This document shows, one piece after another, positions 35,842-44,420 of a stretch of DNA of 64,000 nucleotides (positions are counted from its first letter, which is position 1; every line of letters begins with the position of its first letter). Position numbers and translations under genes: made by a program. The notes under the pieces are model-generated. The model was not told the DNA's origin. It worked only from the letters and a program-made list of their open reading frames with translations, and searched no databases. The DNA comes from Clostridium sp. (GTDB lineage Bacteria; Bacillota; Clostridia; Clostridiales; Clostridiaceae): positions 2,419,958 to 2,483,957 of the forward strand of contig NZ_JAKVOI010000001.1 in assembly GCF_022482905.1 (NCBI RefSeq), in the 5' to 3' direction.

Positions 35842-37191
35842 TCAACATGCTCTCTCTTCCCTTTTTTCAAGTACCTCAGGCATCAACTTTTTCACAAGAA
35901 GCTCCATTTCACTGTTTCTTATTATATTGGTTCTTCCCATTTTATACTGATCATCTACCCACCTCTTTATTTCTACAACTCTAGGGTCTTTTTTTTCTAC
36001 CTTGTCTTCATCCTTCAATTTATAGTAGGTATTAATCCATGCTGCTATACCGGCAAGTCCTGAATACTGATTTATTTCAATTACAACCGGCCTTGCGAGT
36101 ATCTTGTCTGTGTCAAATGCATTGTAAATCTCCTTGTCCTTGAGCATCCCGTCTGCATGTATACCGGCTTTTGTAACATTGAACTGGCTTCCTACAAAAG
36201 GTGTCTTTGGTGGAATATCATATCCAAGTTGATTTTTAAAATAATTTGCTATTTCCGTTATAACTTCAAGCTTCATGCTCCTTGTATTCCCTTTGATTTG
36301 CGCATATTGGAATATCATGGCTTCGAGAGGACAGTTTCCAGTTCTTTCACCAATTCCAAACAGAGTGCTGTTTATGGATGCCACTCCATAAAGCCATGCA
36401 GTAGTTGAATTGTCTACAGCCGCATAAAAGTCATTGTGCCCGTGCCATTCCATGCACTCCTCCGGAATACCACATATTGTCCTAAGTCCATGCACAAGTC
36501 CCTGTACGCTTCTAGGAACTTCTGTTTGTCCATATGAAACTCCAACTCCAAGGGTATCACATAATCTTATTTTTATGGGGATACCAGATTCATGCGACAT
36601 ATCCATTAATTTATTTACAAGCGGAACTACAAATCCATAAAAATCCGCCCTTGTTATATCCTCCAGGTGGCACCTTGGCCTGATTCCATTGTTCAACGCT
36701 TCTTCCACAACAGAAAGATACATATCTACAGTTTCTTCCCTTGTCTTTCTCAATTTTTTAAATATATGATAATCAGAGCATGACATAAGCATTCCTGTTT
36801 CTTTTATACCCATATCCCTTACAAGCTTGAAATCTTCCTTGTTGGCTCTTATCCATGAAGTTATTTCAGGAAACTCATATCCTCTTTCCATACAGACTTC
36901 CGCAGCTTTCCTGTCCTTTTCACTGTACAGAAAAAACTCACTCTGCCTTATTATTCCTGAATTATTGTCCAATTCATGGAGATAATCGTATATATTGACT
37001 ATTTCCTCCAAAGTAAATGGCTCCATGGATTGCTGCCCATCTCTGAAAGTCGTATCTGTAATCCAGATGTTCTCAGGTATATTCATAGGAAGCTGTATAC
37101 CATTGAAAACTATCTTAGGAATTTCATCATATGGAAATATATCTTTATATAAATTAGGTTCTTTTATATTTTCCAACTTATAATCATACAT
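35842..37191 (-). CDS. Re-citrate synthase
   Basis: 449 residues from the ATG at 37191 (GGGAGA upstream). It belongs to the isopropylmalate/homocitrate synthase family: WITDTTFRDGQQSMEPFT at about 44-61 holds the metal Asp and catalytic Arg. MECWHGHNDFYAAV-type metal-binding His residues are seen (MEWHGHNDFYAAVDN), with FGIGERTGNCPLEA. The size, the N-terminal stretch NIKEPNLYKDIFPYDEIPKI and the pairing with isocitrate dehydrogenase fit the Re-stereospecific citrate synthase described from Clostridium kluyveri. It lacks a regulatory leucine-binding domain. It condenses oxaloacetate and acetyl-CoA. Homocitrate synthase is the alternative; no nif gene is nearby. Confidence 0.87.
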   Translation of the reverse strand: MYDYKLENIKEPNLYKDIFPYDEIPKIVFNGIQLPMNIPENIWITDTTFRDGQQSMEPFTLEEIVNIYDYLHELDNNSGIIRQSEFFLYSEKDRKAAEVCMERGYEFPEITSWIRANKEDFKLVRDMGIKETGMLMSCSDYHIFKKLRKTREETVDMYLSVVEEALNNGIRPRCHLEDITRADFYGFVVPLVNKLMDMSHESGIPIKIRLCDTLGVGVSYGQTEVPRSVQGLVHGLRTICGIPEECMEWHGHNDFYAAVDNSTTAWLYGVASINSTLFGIGERTGNCPLEAMIFQYAQIKGNTRSMKLEVITEIANYFKNQLGYDIPPKTPFVGSQFNVTKAGIHADGMLKDKEIYNAFDTDKILARPVVIEINQYSGLAGIAAWINTYYKLKDEDKVEKKDPRVVEIKRWVDDQYKMGRTNIIRNSEMELLVKKLMPEVLEKREERAC

Positions 37192-37578
37192 TAAAAACCA
37201 TCTCCCTTTCATATTGGCCCTATAGAAAATAAGCTAATTCTGAATTAAATTGCAATAGATATTTCAATTTATAAATCTCATGCTTTTTTTCAGCTATGTA
37301 CAAATATATTGCGTCCACTCCAGTTAACCCTTGTAAAATTCAGCATATACAAGGGTCACTTGTGAGAATTAATGATTATATTGTATCATTTTTAATAGTT
37401 ATAAGCAAATAAAATTTTCTTATTTATGATTTTTTCTTATTTAAACTTTCATTTAGTTTATTTAAAGGATTACATCAGGAGATATTGGACTTTTCCATAC
37501 AATTATTTTATAGCATTGACATTCATATATGATATAATGGGATAGTCGATAAAAATGATTACAGGAGGCATCATTATC
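37192..37578. promoter_or_regulatory. Divergent region between the Re-citrate synthase gene and plsC
   Basis: 387 bp without a gene. An inverted repeat ACCCTTGTA (37327-37335) / TACAAGGGT (37348-37356) with a 12-nt loop lies about 140 bp upstream of the citrate synthase start and could be an operator. An extended -10 (TGATATAAT, 37530-37538) fits a plsC promoter. The rest is plain AT-rich DNA. Confidence 0.45.
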
Positions 37579-38298
37579 ATGTTAAGAAGCATTTTACTTT
37601 ATTTTCTTCTTGTATTGTATATGCTATATTCCCTATTCAAAAAAATGAAACTGGAAAGACTTAAAAAAACTGGGAGAGAGGAAGAAATTCAATTATATAT
37701 ATATAAATGTGTAAAAGACTGGGCTGACTTTATTATAAAAGCCATGGGCATAAAAGTTAATATAAATGGAATTGAAAAAATTCCCGGTCAGTCCTGTCTA
37801 TTTGTGTCGAATCATCAGGGATTCCTTGATATTCCAATAATAATTGCATCTGTAAACAGGTCAGTTGGGTTTATTGCAAAAAAAGAAATAAAAAAGGTTG
37901 GAATAATAAGTTACTGGATGGAACAAATCAAATGCGTATTTATGGATAGAAACAATATACGGGAATCAATAAAATCCATAAATGAAGGCATCAATATTTT
38001 AAAAAACGGCCACAGTATGATCATATTTCCAGAAGGCACAAGAAGCCGTGGTTCAAAGATGGGAGAATTCAAGAAAGGCAGCTTTAAACTTGCATTGAAA
38101 TCAATGGTTCCAATTGTCCCAATAGCCATAAACGGCAGTTATAAATTAAGAGAAGGCAATCCACATGAAAATTTAAGACCGGGAACTGTAGACTTTACTA
38201 TATGTGATCCAATTTATACAGAAAACTTGTCAAAAGAACAGAGGGATAATCTTGCTGGAACCATAAAAGAAAAAATATCAGAGGCCCTGAACAATTAA
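37579..38298 (+). CDS. plsC: 1-acyl-sn-glycerol-3-phosphate acyltransferase
   Basis: 239 residues from the ATG at 37579 (ACAGGAGG ten bases upstream); the frame extends back to 37555 through the ribosome binding site. N-terminal membrane segment (LLYFLLVLYMLYSLF), then the acyltransferase motifs NHQGFLD (HX4D), KKEIKKVG, FPEGTRSRG and VPIVPIAI. It adds the second acyl chain in phosphatidic acid synthesis at the membrane. Confidence 0.93.
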   Translation: MLRSILLYFLLVLYMLYSLFKKMKLERLKKTGREEEIQLYIYKCVKDWADFIIKAMGIKVNINGIEKIPGQSCLFVSNHQGFLDIPIIIASVNRSVGFIAKKEIKKVGIISYWMEQIKCVFMDRNNIRESIKSINEGINILKNGHSMIIFPEGTRSRGSKMGEFKKGSFKLALKSMVPIVPIAINGSYKLREGNPHENLRPGTVDFTICDPIYTENLSKEQRDNLAGTIKEKISEALNN

Positions 38299-38326
38299 CA
38301 AATATATACAGGTGGTGATATATCAG

Positions 38327-39178
38327 TTGAAACATATGAAAAAATATTATATCTTATTCTCGTTTATATTGACATTCTTACTATGTTTGTCAGGATGTAC
38401 GATTACAGATTCTGAAAACACATCCTATAACGGACTTAGAGTAAGCTACATAGATGTAGGTCAGGGCGACAGTGAACTGATACAGGTAAACGGTAAAAAT
38501 CTTCTGATAGATGCAGGCCCAAACAGCAGCAGAAGTAAATTCATGTCATATTTGGACAGACAGGATATAAAAAAGCTTGACTATGTAATAGCAACCCATC
38601 CTGATGAAGACCATATAGGAGGGATGAGTGATGTAATAAAAAAATATGACGTTGATACATTTATAGCACCTAAAAAAATCTCAAACACAAAGACATTTGA
38701 AAATATGGTACAGGCATTGAGAAACAAGGACATTAAAATAACTTTGCCAAAACCCGGTTCAAAATTGGAAATGGGGGATAATGTTTCAGCCGAAATAATG
38801 GCCCCAAACAGCAGCAGTTATCCCGATACCAACAACTATTCAGTAGTGTTGAAAATAACCTATGGAAATACAAAATTTCTCTTTACAGGAGATGCTGAGA
38901 AAGAAAGCGAACAGGAAATGCTGGATAGAAACTATGATATTTCAGCTGACGTATTGAAGGTAGGACATCACGGCAGTTCAAGCTCTACTTCACAGGAATT
39001 TCTCAACAGGGTAAATCCAACAATAGCAATAATAAGCTGCGGTAAAAACAACAAATACGGCCACCCTACAAAGAAAATAGTAAACAGACTCAAGAAAAAA
39101 AACATACAAATATATAGGACAGATGTTGATGGAAATATCATTCTTAAAAGTGATGGCCATAAGATAGTGAAAGAATAA
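38327..39178 (+). CDS. Secreted ComEC-like metallo-beta-lactamase-fold lipoprotein
   Basis: 283 residues from a TTG at 38327, seven bases after AGGTGGTGAT; an ATG at 38336 is the alternative. The signal peptide ends in a lipobox LSGC (Cys24), so it should be a lipoprotein on the outer face of the membrane. Metal-binding motifs: IDVGQGDSELI, LLIDAGPN, ATHPDEDHIGG, FTGDAEKESE and KVGHHGSSSSTS. This is the separate form of the hydrolase domain of the competence protein ComEC; a DNA- or nucleotide-degrading role is likely but not shown. It is 13 bp past plsC and probably co-transcribed. Confidence 0.88.
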   Translation: MKHMKKYYILFSFILTFLLCLSGCTITDSENTSYNGLRVSYIDVGQGDSELIQVNGKNLLIDAGPNSSRSKFMSYLDRQDIKKLDYVIATHPDEDHIGGMSDVIKKYDVDTFIAPKKISNTKTFENMVQALRNKDIKITLPKPGSKLEMGDNVSAEIMAPNSSSYPDTNNYSVVLKITYGNTKFLFTGDAEKESEQEMLDRNYDISADVLKVGHHGSSSSTSQEFLNRVNPTIAIISCGKNNKYGHPTKKIVNRLKKKNIQIYRTDVDGNIILKSDGHKIVKE

Positions 39179-39190
39179 AAGAATAATTGA

Positions 39191-39230
39191 AGATGAGTAT
39201 AGATTGGTTTTCTATACTCATCTTTTATTT
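39191..39230. terminator. Terminator between the lipoprotein gene and the AtuA operon end
   Basis: Perfect 13-bp stem AGATGAGTATAGA (39191-39203) / TCTATACTCATCT (39211-39223) followed by TTTATTT. It lies between convergent genes. Confidence 0.92.
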
Positions 39231-39528
39231 ATATATTCATATCCAGCAAAACCGAACTCAAGCTTTTCCCATGCTTATCCAATGACAGGGATCTTGTGAC
39301 TCCTCCGCCCAATGCATCATACATTACAAAATTCAAAGCACCTATTTTAGGAAGTTCATATCTTTTTATTTCCCCATTTACTATATCCCTAAACCACTCC
39401 TTGACTTTTTCCGCAGTTACCTTCTCTTCAATTAGCTTATAGTTCTCATTTTTATACACTATAAGTGATATATTTGATATATTCCCTTTGTCTCCCGTTC
39501 TTGAGTGTGCAATATCCCTCAATTTCAT
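39229..39528 (-). CDS. AtuA C-terminal-domain protein (second copy)
   Basis: 99 residues. It starts KLRDIAHSRTGDKGNISNIS and ends with GALNFVMYDALGGGVTRSLSLDKHG. This is the small ferredoxin-fold-like domain that is fused to the C-terminus of AtuA in some bacteria. It starts two bases after the stop of the upstream AtuA-like gene (TAG AA ATG), so it is almost certainly made with it as a partner subunit. It resembles the product of 44102-44419. It is the last gene of the sigma-54 operon. Confidence 0.88.
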   Translation of the reverse strand: MKLRDIAHSRTGDKGNISNISLIVYKNENYKLIEEKVTAEKVKEWFRDIVNGEIKRYELPKIGALNFVMYDALGGGVTRSLSLDKHGKSLSSVLLDMNI

Positions 39529-39530
39529 TT

Positions 39531-40883
39531 CTACACCTTCTCATAAATAACATTTATTTTTATATCTTTACGTGGTACAAGTATTGATGCAATTGATATT
39601 ATCTCATCAGCATATTTTCTCACTCCTCCCCCTCCTGACGGACCATTGGTATAGAGTGCTTCAACTTCATTTCCTATTGTTTTTGCATTCTCTTTTTTTA
39701 AAGTCCTTGCAGCAACTCTAAGTCTTACCTCTTTAAAGTCACATCTGGCATTTATTTTTCGGCTTAAGTAATTTCCATAAAGAGAATCAACCCCTATAAT
39801 ATCCACCTTCAATTCATCTATGGGCAAATTTATATATTCCAATCTTTTTCTAATTATTTTTCCTGCCAAATCTGCCCTTTCATATGCACCTGAACCTCCA
39901 TAACTTATTTCTCCTTCACCTACATAACAATCTTTATAACCTATACTTACCTTAAACAAACCATTTTTTTCTTTTCCTGAAGCTCCTTTTATCAGTACTC
40001 TGTTTACTCCAGTTTCTTCAATGGTTATTTTTGAAAAATCGGCTGTAACATCAGGTGTAAAATAATTTGCCGGATCATGGATTTCATATATTGCCTGCTC
40101 TTTACAAGTATGCTGGTTAACTATTCCTCCCGTATCTTCAAGCTTTGTTACAGTTATATCTCCATTTTCAGTTATCTCTGCTATTGGGAATCCTAAATTC
40201 CACAGATCGGGTACCTCCTTATATCCTGGATCTGCAAAATATCCTCCTGTCACCTGACCTGCACATTCCAATAGATGTCCGGCTAAAGTACCTTTCCCTA
40301 ACAATTCATAATCATTTTCATCCCATCCAAATTCAAACATCAAGGGTGCCAAAGTCAAAGATGGATCTGCTACTCTTCCAGTTACTACAATATCAGCTCC
40401 ATTTTCCAGAGCTTCTATTATACCTTGTACACCTATATATGCATTTGCCGAGATTATATTTGACCTTATGGAATTCAGCTTTTTACCAGTTTCAAGTATT
40501 CTACAGCTCATATATTCATCTATATGTTCTAAAATATCGTCTCCCAATACTGACGCTATTTTCAAACCTTTTATTCCTATCTCCAATGCAGTTTTTTTCA
40601 CTATCTTGACTGCAGATACAGGATTTGCAGCACCCATATTGGTTATTACTTTTACTTTCTTTTCATAACATAGTGGCAGTATTTTTCTCATACGATACTC
40701 AAGAAATTCATTGTAACCTTTATCCTTATCAATTAATTTCTGCTGCTGGTCAATTGCTATTGTCCTTTCCGCCAGGCATTCGAATATGATATAATCTAAA
40801 TTTCCCTTTTCCATAATTTCTACGGCAGGTTCTATTCTATCCCCTGCAAAACCTGCACCTGAGCCTATCCTCACCTTTTTCAT
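39531..40883 (-). CDS. AtuA-like (DUF1446) protein, second copy
   Basis: 450 residues of the acyclic terpene utilisation AtuA family. Marks: VRIGSGAGFAGDRIEPA at the N-terminus, DYIIFECLAERTIA, VITNMGAANP, NAYIGVQGIIEALENGADIVVTGRVADPSL split over one region, GTLAGHLLECAGQVTGGYFADPG, TVTKLEDTGGIV and YEIHDPANYFTPDVTADF. Its reaction is unproven; in Pseudomonas atuA belongs to the citronellol/geraniol operon and has been linked to the HMG-CoA-like cleavage step. It differs clearly from the first copy, so two related substrates or a heteromer are possible. Confidence 0.9.
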   Translation of the reverse strand: MKKVRIGSGAGFAGDRIEPAVEIMEKGNLDYIIFECLAERTIAIDQQQKLIDKDKGYNEFLEYRMRKILPLCYEKKVKVITNMGAANPVSAVKIVKKTALEIGIKGLKIASVLGDDILEHIDEYMSCRILETGKKLNSIRSNIISANAYIGVQGIIEALENGADIVVTGRVADPSLTLAPLMFEFGWDENDYELLGKGTLAGHLLECAGQVTGGYFADPGYKEVPDLWNLGFPIAEITENGDITVTKLEDTGGIVNQHTCKEQAIYEIHDPANYFTPDVTADFSKITIEETGVNRVLIKGASGKEKNGLFKVSIGYKDCYVGEGEISYGGSGAYERADLAGKIIRKRLEYINLPIDELKVDIIGVDSLYGNYLSRKINARCDFKEVRLRVAARTLKKENAKTIGNEVEALYTNGPSGGGGVRKYADEIISIASILVPRKDIKINVIYEKV

Positions 40884-40913
40884 ATTTAATAGCCTCCATC
40901 AACTCAACTAAAA

Positions 40914-42281
40914 TTAAATTCCAAAGAGTTTAAGTACTATCCAGCTGGATGCATAGAAAGTCATATACTGTACTCCAGTATGCACGCCAAAAAATCTATT
41001 TAATATGCCACCAAAGATACCAATTGTCAATGAAATTCCAATTCCAACAAAACCAGCTTCATAGAAAGATAAAACCGTTATCAATCCAACGAACATACAA
41101 ATTATAGCTTCCTGGCTGACATATTTCAAAACCCATACACTGGCTTTTCTGGCATAATTCATAGATAGCGGATAGGCTATGATGTAAGCTACTATAATTC
41201 CCATTAGTCCATAAAGTGCGAATTCCCCTGATGTCATCATATTGTGCAGATTGTGAACAGGCTGGCTGGAAAATACAGGCGGTGCATTGAACAAAGGCCC
41301 TGCCGGTCCAAGTCCTACAGGACTAAGTGGTATTCCAAAGGCTACCAAGGGTATTAACGTCTCAGCTATATAAGTTGCTTCAGTTACTGCATTCATCACA
41401 CTCAGACAAGTTGTAAGTCGTTGATATAAACTTTTAACTTTGGATGCCACTATTTCTCCAATCATTACTGTCATACCTACAGGACTGAATGTAAAAGTAA
41501 GTGCAGATATGCCAGCACCTATCAGAGTATACTTAGTTTGTCCACGTGTAAGCATTTTTAGTGGATTGGGAAAATAACCTTTCCATGTTTTTAATTCTGG
41601 AGCCAGCCAAAATTCTTTTGGTGAACTTTTAAGAATAGAACCATGAGTCACTGGAGATAAAAGAGTAATTATGTCTGCAAACATCGGCCCAATAGCAATA
41701 CCAAGAAATATTCCTATGGAGATGCTTTGATGTCCAGCACTGGCCAATTTGATTACGCCTTGAAGAAACACGGCAAATGGTATCAACACAAATACGCTGG
41801 CCCACTTGCCTTTAGATGTATAAGCAATTATAATTGCTGCAACTGTAAAAATAATAGGCGCCCATACTTCCACTATATGTGAAAATGGAGCAAGCAGTGT
41901 TGCAAATCCAATTGAAATAGGCAGGGCAATAATTGCTCCAAGAATTGCTCCAGAGATCATTTTTCGCAGGGCAATATGGGGAACACCCAACCGTCTTAGA
42001 ACATTTGCATATTCCAAAAGTGGAACAGCCATGGTATCTCCCGGAACACCCATTAGAGCTGTCGGAATTGCATGCGTCATATGTTTGGAAACAGCTCCCC
42101 CAATAAAAAATGAGAATATGGCTACAGGTGGAAACCCAAGTAAAATAATCAACAAAGTTAACGGCGCTACTGTAGCAGTTTCATCAGTTCCAGATATAAG
42201 CCCTATAAATGAAAAAATAACACTGCCGAGAATAGCACTCCCAACACCCCATAATATATTATGCAAAAGTAATACATCCAT
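40914..42281 (-). CDS. TctA-like tripartite tricarboxylate transporter permease
   Basis: 455 residues with about ten to twelve hydrophobic segments. It has the TctA-type stretches FSFIGLISGTDETATVAPLT, TALMGVPGDTMAVPLLEY and FGIPLSPVGLGPAGPLFN. TctA is the large channel subunit of carboxylate transporters that normally work with a binding protein (TctC) and TctB. No TctC is encoded here, and the gene upstream makes a small membrane protein that may stand for TctB. A branched hydroxy-carboxylate such as mevalonate would fit the neighbours. The ATG has GGGGAGA upstream. Confidence 0.85.
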   Translation of the reverse strand: MDVLLLHNILWGVGSAILGSVIFSFIGLISGTDETATVAPLTLLIILLGFPPVAIFSFFIGGAVSKHMTHAIPTALMGVPGDTMAVPLLEYANVLRRLGVPHIALRKMISGAILGAIIALPISIGFATLLAPFSHIVEVWAPIIFTVAAIIIAYTSKGKWASVFVLIPFAVFLQGVIKLASAGHQSISIGIFLGIAIGPMFADIITLLSPVTHGSILKSSPKEFWLAPELKTWKGYFPNPLKMLTRGQTKYTLIGAGISALTFTFSPVGMTVMIGEIVASKVKSLYQRLTTCLSVMNAVTEATYIAETLIPLVAFGIPLSPVGLGPAGPLFNAPPVFSSQPVHNLHNMMTSGEFALYGLMGIIVAYIIAYPLSMNYARKASVWVLKYVSQEAIICMFVGLITVLSFYEAGFVGIGISLTIGIFGGILNRFFGVHTGVQYMTFYASSWIVLKLFGI

Positions 42282-42301
42282 AATTTACCATCTCCCCTCT
42301 G

Positions 42302-42715
42302 TTATTTATCATCGTTTTCTCCAGCAAAGAGTTCATACAATTTAAGATTTTTCATCTCTTCTACAATTTCTTTTTCTACTGTCTTTAATTCTTCTCTTTC
42401 TTTATCCAAATCTACGTCAATCTCTTTCAACACCAGATTTCTGTCTTCTTCTGAAAAATTTTTTTCCTGTAGAATACGTTTTGGTTTAAATAATCTAGCC
42501 GATATAAATGCACTTAATAGAGAAGCGAGCATACCGATCAACAGGGCATAGGCTTTACACAGCTTCAACGCTATATCTGGAAAATTCAATTGAATAAGCT
42601 TCAAGCTAAAAATAAAAGATGGCAGACTAATGGCTATTCCAATAACAATTGCAAATAAGAGATGCCTAACATTTACTGTATCTCCCCATATATCTGCATA
42701 GATTTTCTTTTCCAT
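42302..42715 (-). CDS. Small membrane protein with a charged coiled-coil tail
   Basis: 137 residues from the ATG at 42715 (GGAGG eleven bases upstream). Two hydrophobic segments (about 18-40 and 57-80: LLFAIVIGIAISLPSFIF and YALLIGMLASLLSAFI) are followed by a strongly charged tail from about 90 that is likely helical or coiled-coil (rich in Glu and Lys). No family recognised. It is encoded 20 bp upstream of the TctA-like permease, in the position a TctB subunit would take, and is probably its partner. Confidence 0.8.
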   Translation of the reverse strand: MEKKIYADIWGDTVNVRHLLFAIVIGIAISLPSFIFSLKLIQLNFPDIALKLCKAYALLIGMLASLLSAFISARLFKPKRILQEKNFSEEDRNLVLKEIDVDLDKEREELKTVEKEIVEEMKNLKLYELFAGENDDK

Positions 42716-42806
42716 AATTAAATCAACCTCCATATCAATTTAATAATGTTATCTTGTATAAGTAAAATACTTCACTTATACAAGACATTTGATATACAAT
42801 ACTATG

Positions 42807-44075
42807 TTACTTTGAGCCGGAATATTTTTTTACCAGTTCCTGAGCATACTCCAATCTTACCTTTTTCTCCTCTACCATCTTTTTTACGATCTTTTCTAGT
42901 AATTCACCTTTTGCACCTGCAACAGAAGCAATATTTCTCGCGTGAAGTGACATGTGTCCTCTCTGAATACCCTCTGTAGCTAGTGCCTTGATTGCTGCAA
43001 GATTTTGTGCCAATCCTACAGAAGCAATAATTTCTCCAAGTTCCACGGCACTTTTAACTCCAAGCATCTTTACTGCCACCTGTGCTGCTGGATGAATTTT
43101 CGTAGCCCCTCCTACAAGACCAACCGCCATAGGAATCTCAATTGTACCTGACAGATCGCCATCTTCATTCTTTTCCCATGTCGTTAATGATCTATATTGT
43201 CCTGAACGGGAAGCATAGGCATGAGCTCCGGATTCTATAGCTCTCGTATCATTTCCTGTAGCCATAACTACTGCACTTATTCCATTCATAATTCCTTTAT
43301 TGTGAGTTGCCGCCCTGTATGGATCGGCATCAGCAAAAGCATATGCTGTAACTATTTTATCAACAACTTCCTCTCCTCCCAACGTCGCCTTGTCAATAGT
43401 TACTCTTGAACGTGCAAGTCTGTGTATTGCTAAATTGGATAAAATCCTTAAATATATTTTTCCTCCTGTAACTTTCTCAATAAAAGGAGCCACAGCCTCA
43501 GCCATGGTATTGACAGCATTGGCACCCATTGCATCCAACGTATTAACCTCAAGATGAACTACAACCATTTCTCCCTCACTGGATTCAATTACCCTCACTT
43601 CAATATCCTGAACGCCACCACCAAATTTAACTAGAACTGGATCTTTGTCATTGCAGATTTTAATAATTTCATCTTTGTTTTCGTAGATCTTAATTTTCGC
43701 ATAATTAGGGTCTTTAACATCAATAATCTGAATTTGTGCAATCATGATGGAGCCTGTATTGCTTGCAAAAAATCCTCCTGTTTCTCTTGCCATTTTAGCT
43801 GCATTACTTGCGGCAGCAACTACAGACGGCTCTTCAGTTACCATGGGTATAATATAATCTTTGCCATTTACAATAAAATTGAGAGCAACTCCCATTGGAA
43901 GTTGAAAAGTACCTACTACATTTTCAATCATGTGATCTGACTTGTCTATATCAAGAGCACCCGGTTCTTTTATTACTTTTTGCTCCTCCTCTGACAAACC
44001 TGTAAGTTCACCAACCTCCTTCAACCTGTTTTCCGGTGAAAGCTTGTAGAACCCTGAATAACTACTTGTTTTCAT
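42807..44075 (-). CDS. mvaA: Class II (degradative-type) HMG-CoA reductase
   Basis: 422 residues from the ATG at 44075, nine bases after AAAGGAG; an ATG at 44084 abuts that site. Class II marks: IENVVGTFQLPMGVA with the catalytic Glu (around 51), GGGVQDIEVRV, LDAMGANAVNTMAEA, THNKGIMNGI with the catalytic Lys, MATGNDTRAIE with the Asp, GTIEIPMAVGLVGGA, and GHMSLHARN with the His. It has no membrane anchor. In Pseudomonas mevalonii this class oxidises mevalonate to HMG-CoA for growth; in some Gram-positive cocci it works in the synthetic direction. The sigma-54 operon with a carboxylate permease favours degradation. No HMG-CoA lyase or mevalonate kinase gene is near. Confidence 0.95.
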   Translation of the reverse strand: MKTSSYSGFYKLSPENRLKEVGELTGLSEEEQKVIKEPGALDIDKSDHMIENVVGTFQLPMGVALNFIVNGKDYIIPMVTEEPSVVAAASNAAKMARETGGFFASNTGSIMIAQIQIIDVKDPNYAKIKIYENKDEIIKICNDKDPVLVKFGGGVQDIEVRVIESSEGEMVVVHLEVNTLDAMGANAVNTMAEAVAPFIEKVTGGKIYLRILSNLAIHRLARSRVTIDKATLGGEEVVDKIVTAYAFADADPYRAATHNKGIMNGISAVVMATGNDTRAIESGAHAYASRSGQYRSLTTWEKNEDGDLSGTIEIPMAVGLVGGATKIHPAAQVAVKMLGVKSAVELGEIIASVGLAQNLAAIKALATEGIQRGHMSLHARNIASVAGAKGELLEKIVKKMVEEKKVRLEYAQELVKKYSGSK

Positions 44076-44101
44076 ATTTTCCATCTCCTTTAATATTAAT
44101 C

Positions 44102-44419
44102 TTATTTATCCAAATCAATTTCAAATCTCAAAAGTGCCGCTTCCATGCACTTTCCAAGTGTATCCAATCTAAGTGAACGCGTTGCCCCTCCATCCAGTGC
44201 ATGATGGAGTACAAAATTAAACCCATAAAGCTGCGGAATATCGTATCTTATTACATCGCCTTTTACAATACCCTTGTAGTGCTCTTTTACAGCTTCAGGT
44301 GTAAGCTGCCTTTTCATGGCATCATAGTATTTCGGATCTCTCGCAAATATACACACATTTTCCGTATCACTTTTATCTCCTGATCTTCCGTGGGCTATAT
44401 CCTTCAATTTAACTATCAT
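44102..44419 (-). CDS. AtuA C-terminal-domain protein (first copy)
   Basis: 105 residues: VKLKDIAHGRSGDKSDTENV at the start and NFVLHHALDGGATRSLRLDTLG near the end. Clear relative of the product of 39229-39528. It starts one base after the TAG of the upstream AtuA-like gene, with GAGG inside the end of that gene, so translation is coupled. It probably forms one enzyme with the AtuA-like protein. Confidence 0.88.
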   Translation of the reverse strand: MIVKLKDIAHGRSGDKSDTENVCIFARDPKYYDAMKRQLTPEAVKEHYKGIVKGDVIRYDIPQLYGFNFVLHHALDGGATRSLRLDTLGKCMEAALLRFEIDLDK

Positions 44420-44420
44420 A

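Noticed and set aside
37515-37540. TTGACA and TATAAT upstream of plsC as a standard promoter
   Set aside because: The spacer is only 11 bp, too short for a -35/-10 pair; an extended -10 reading is preferred.
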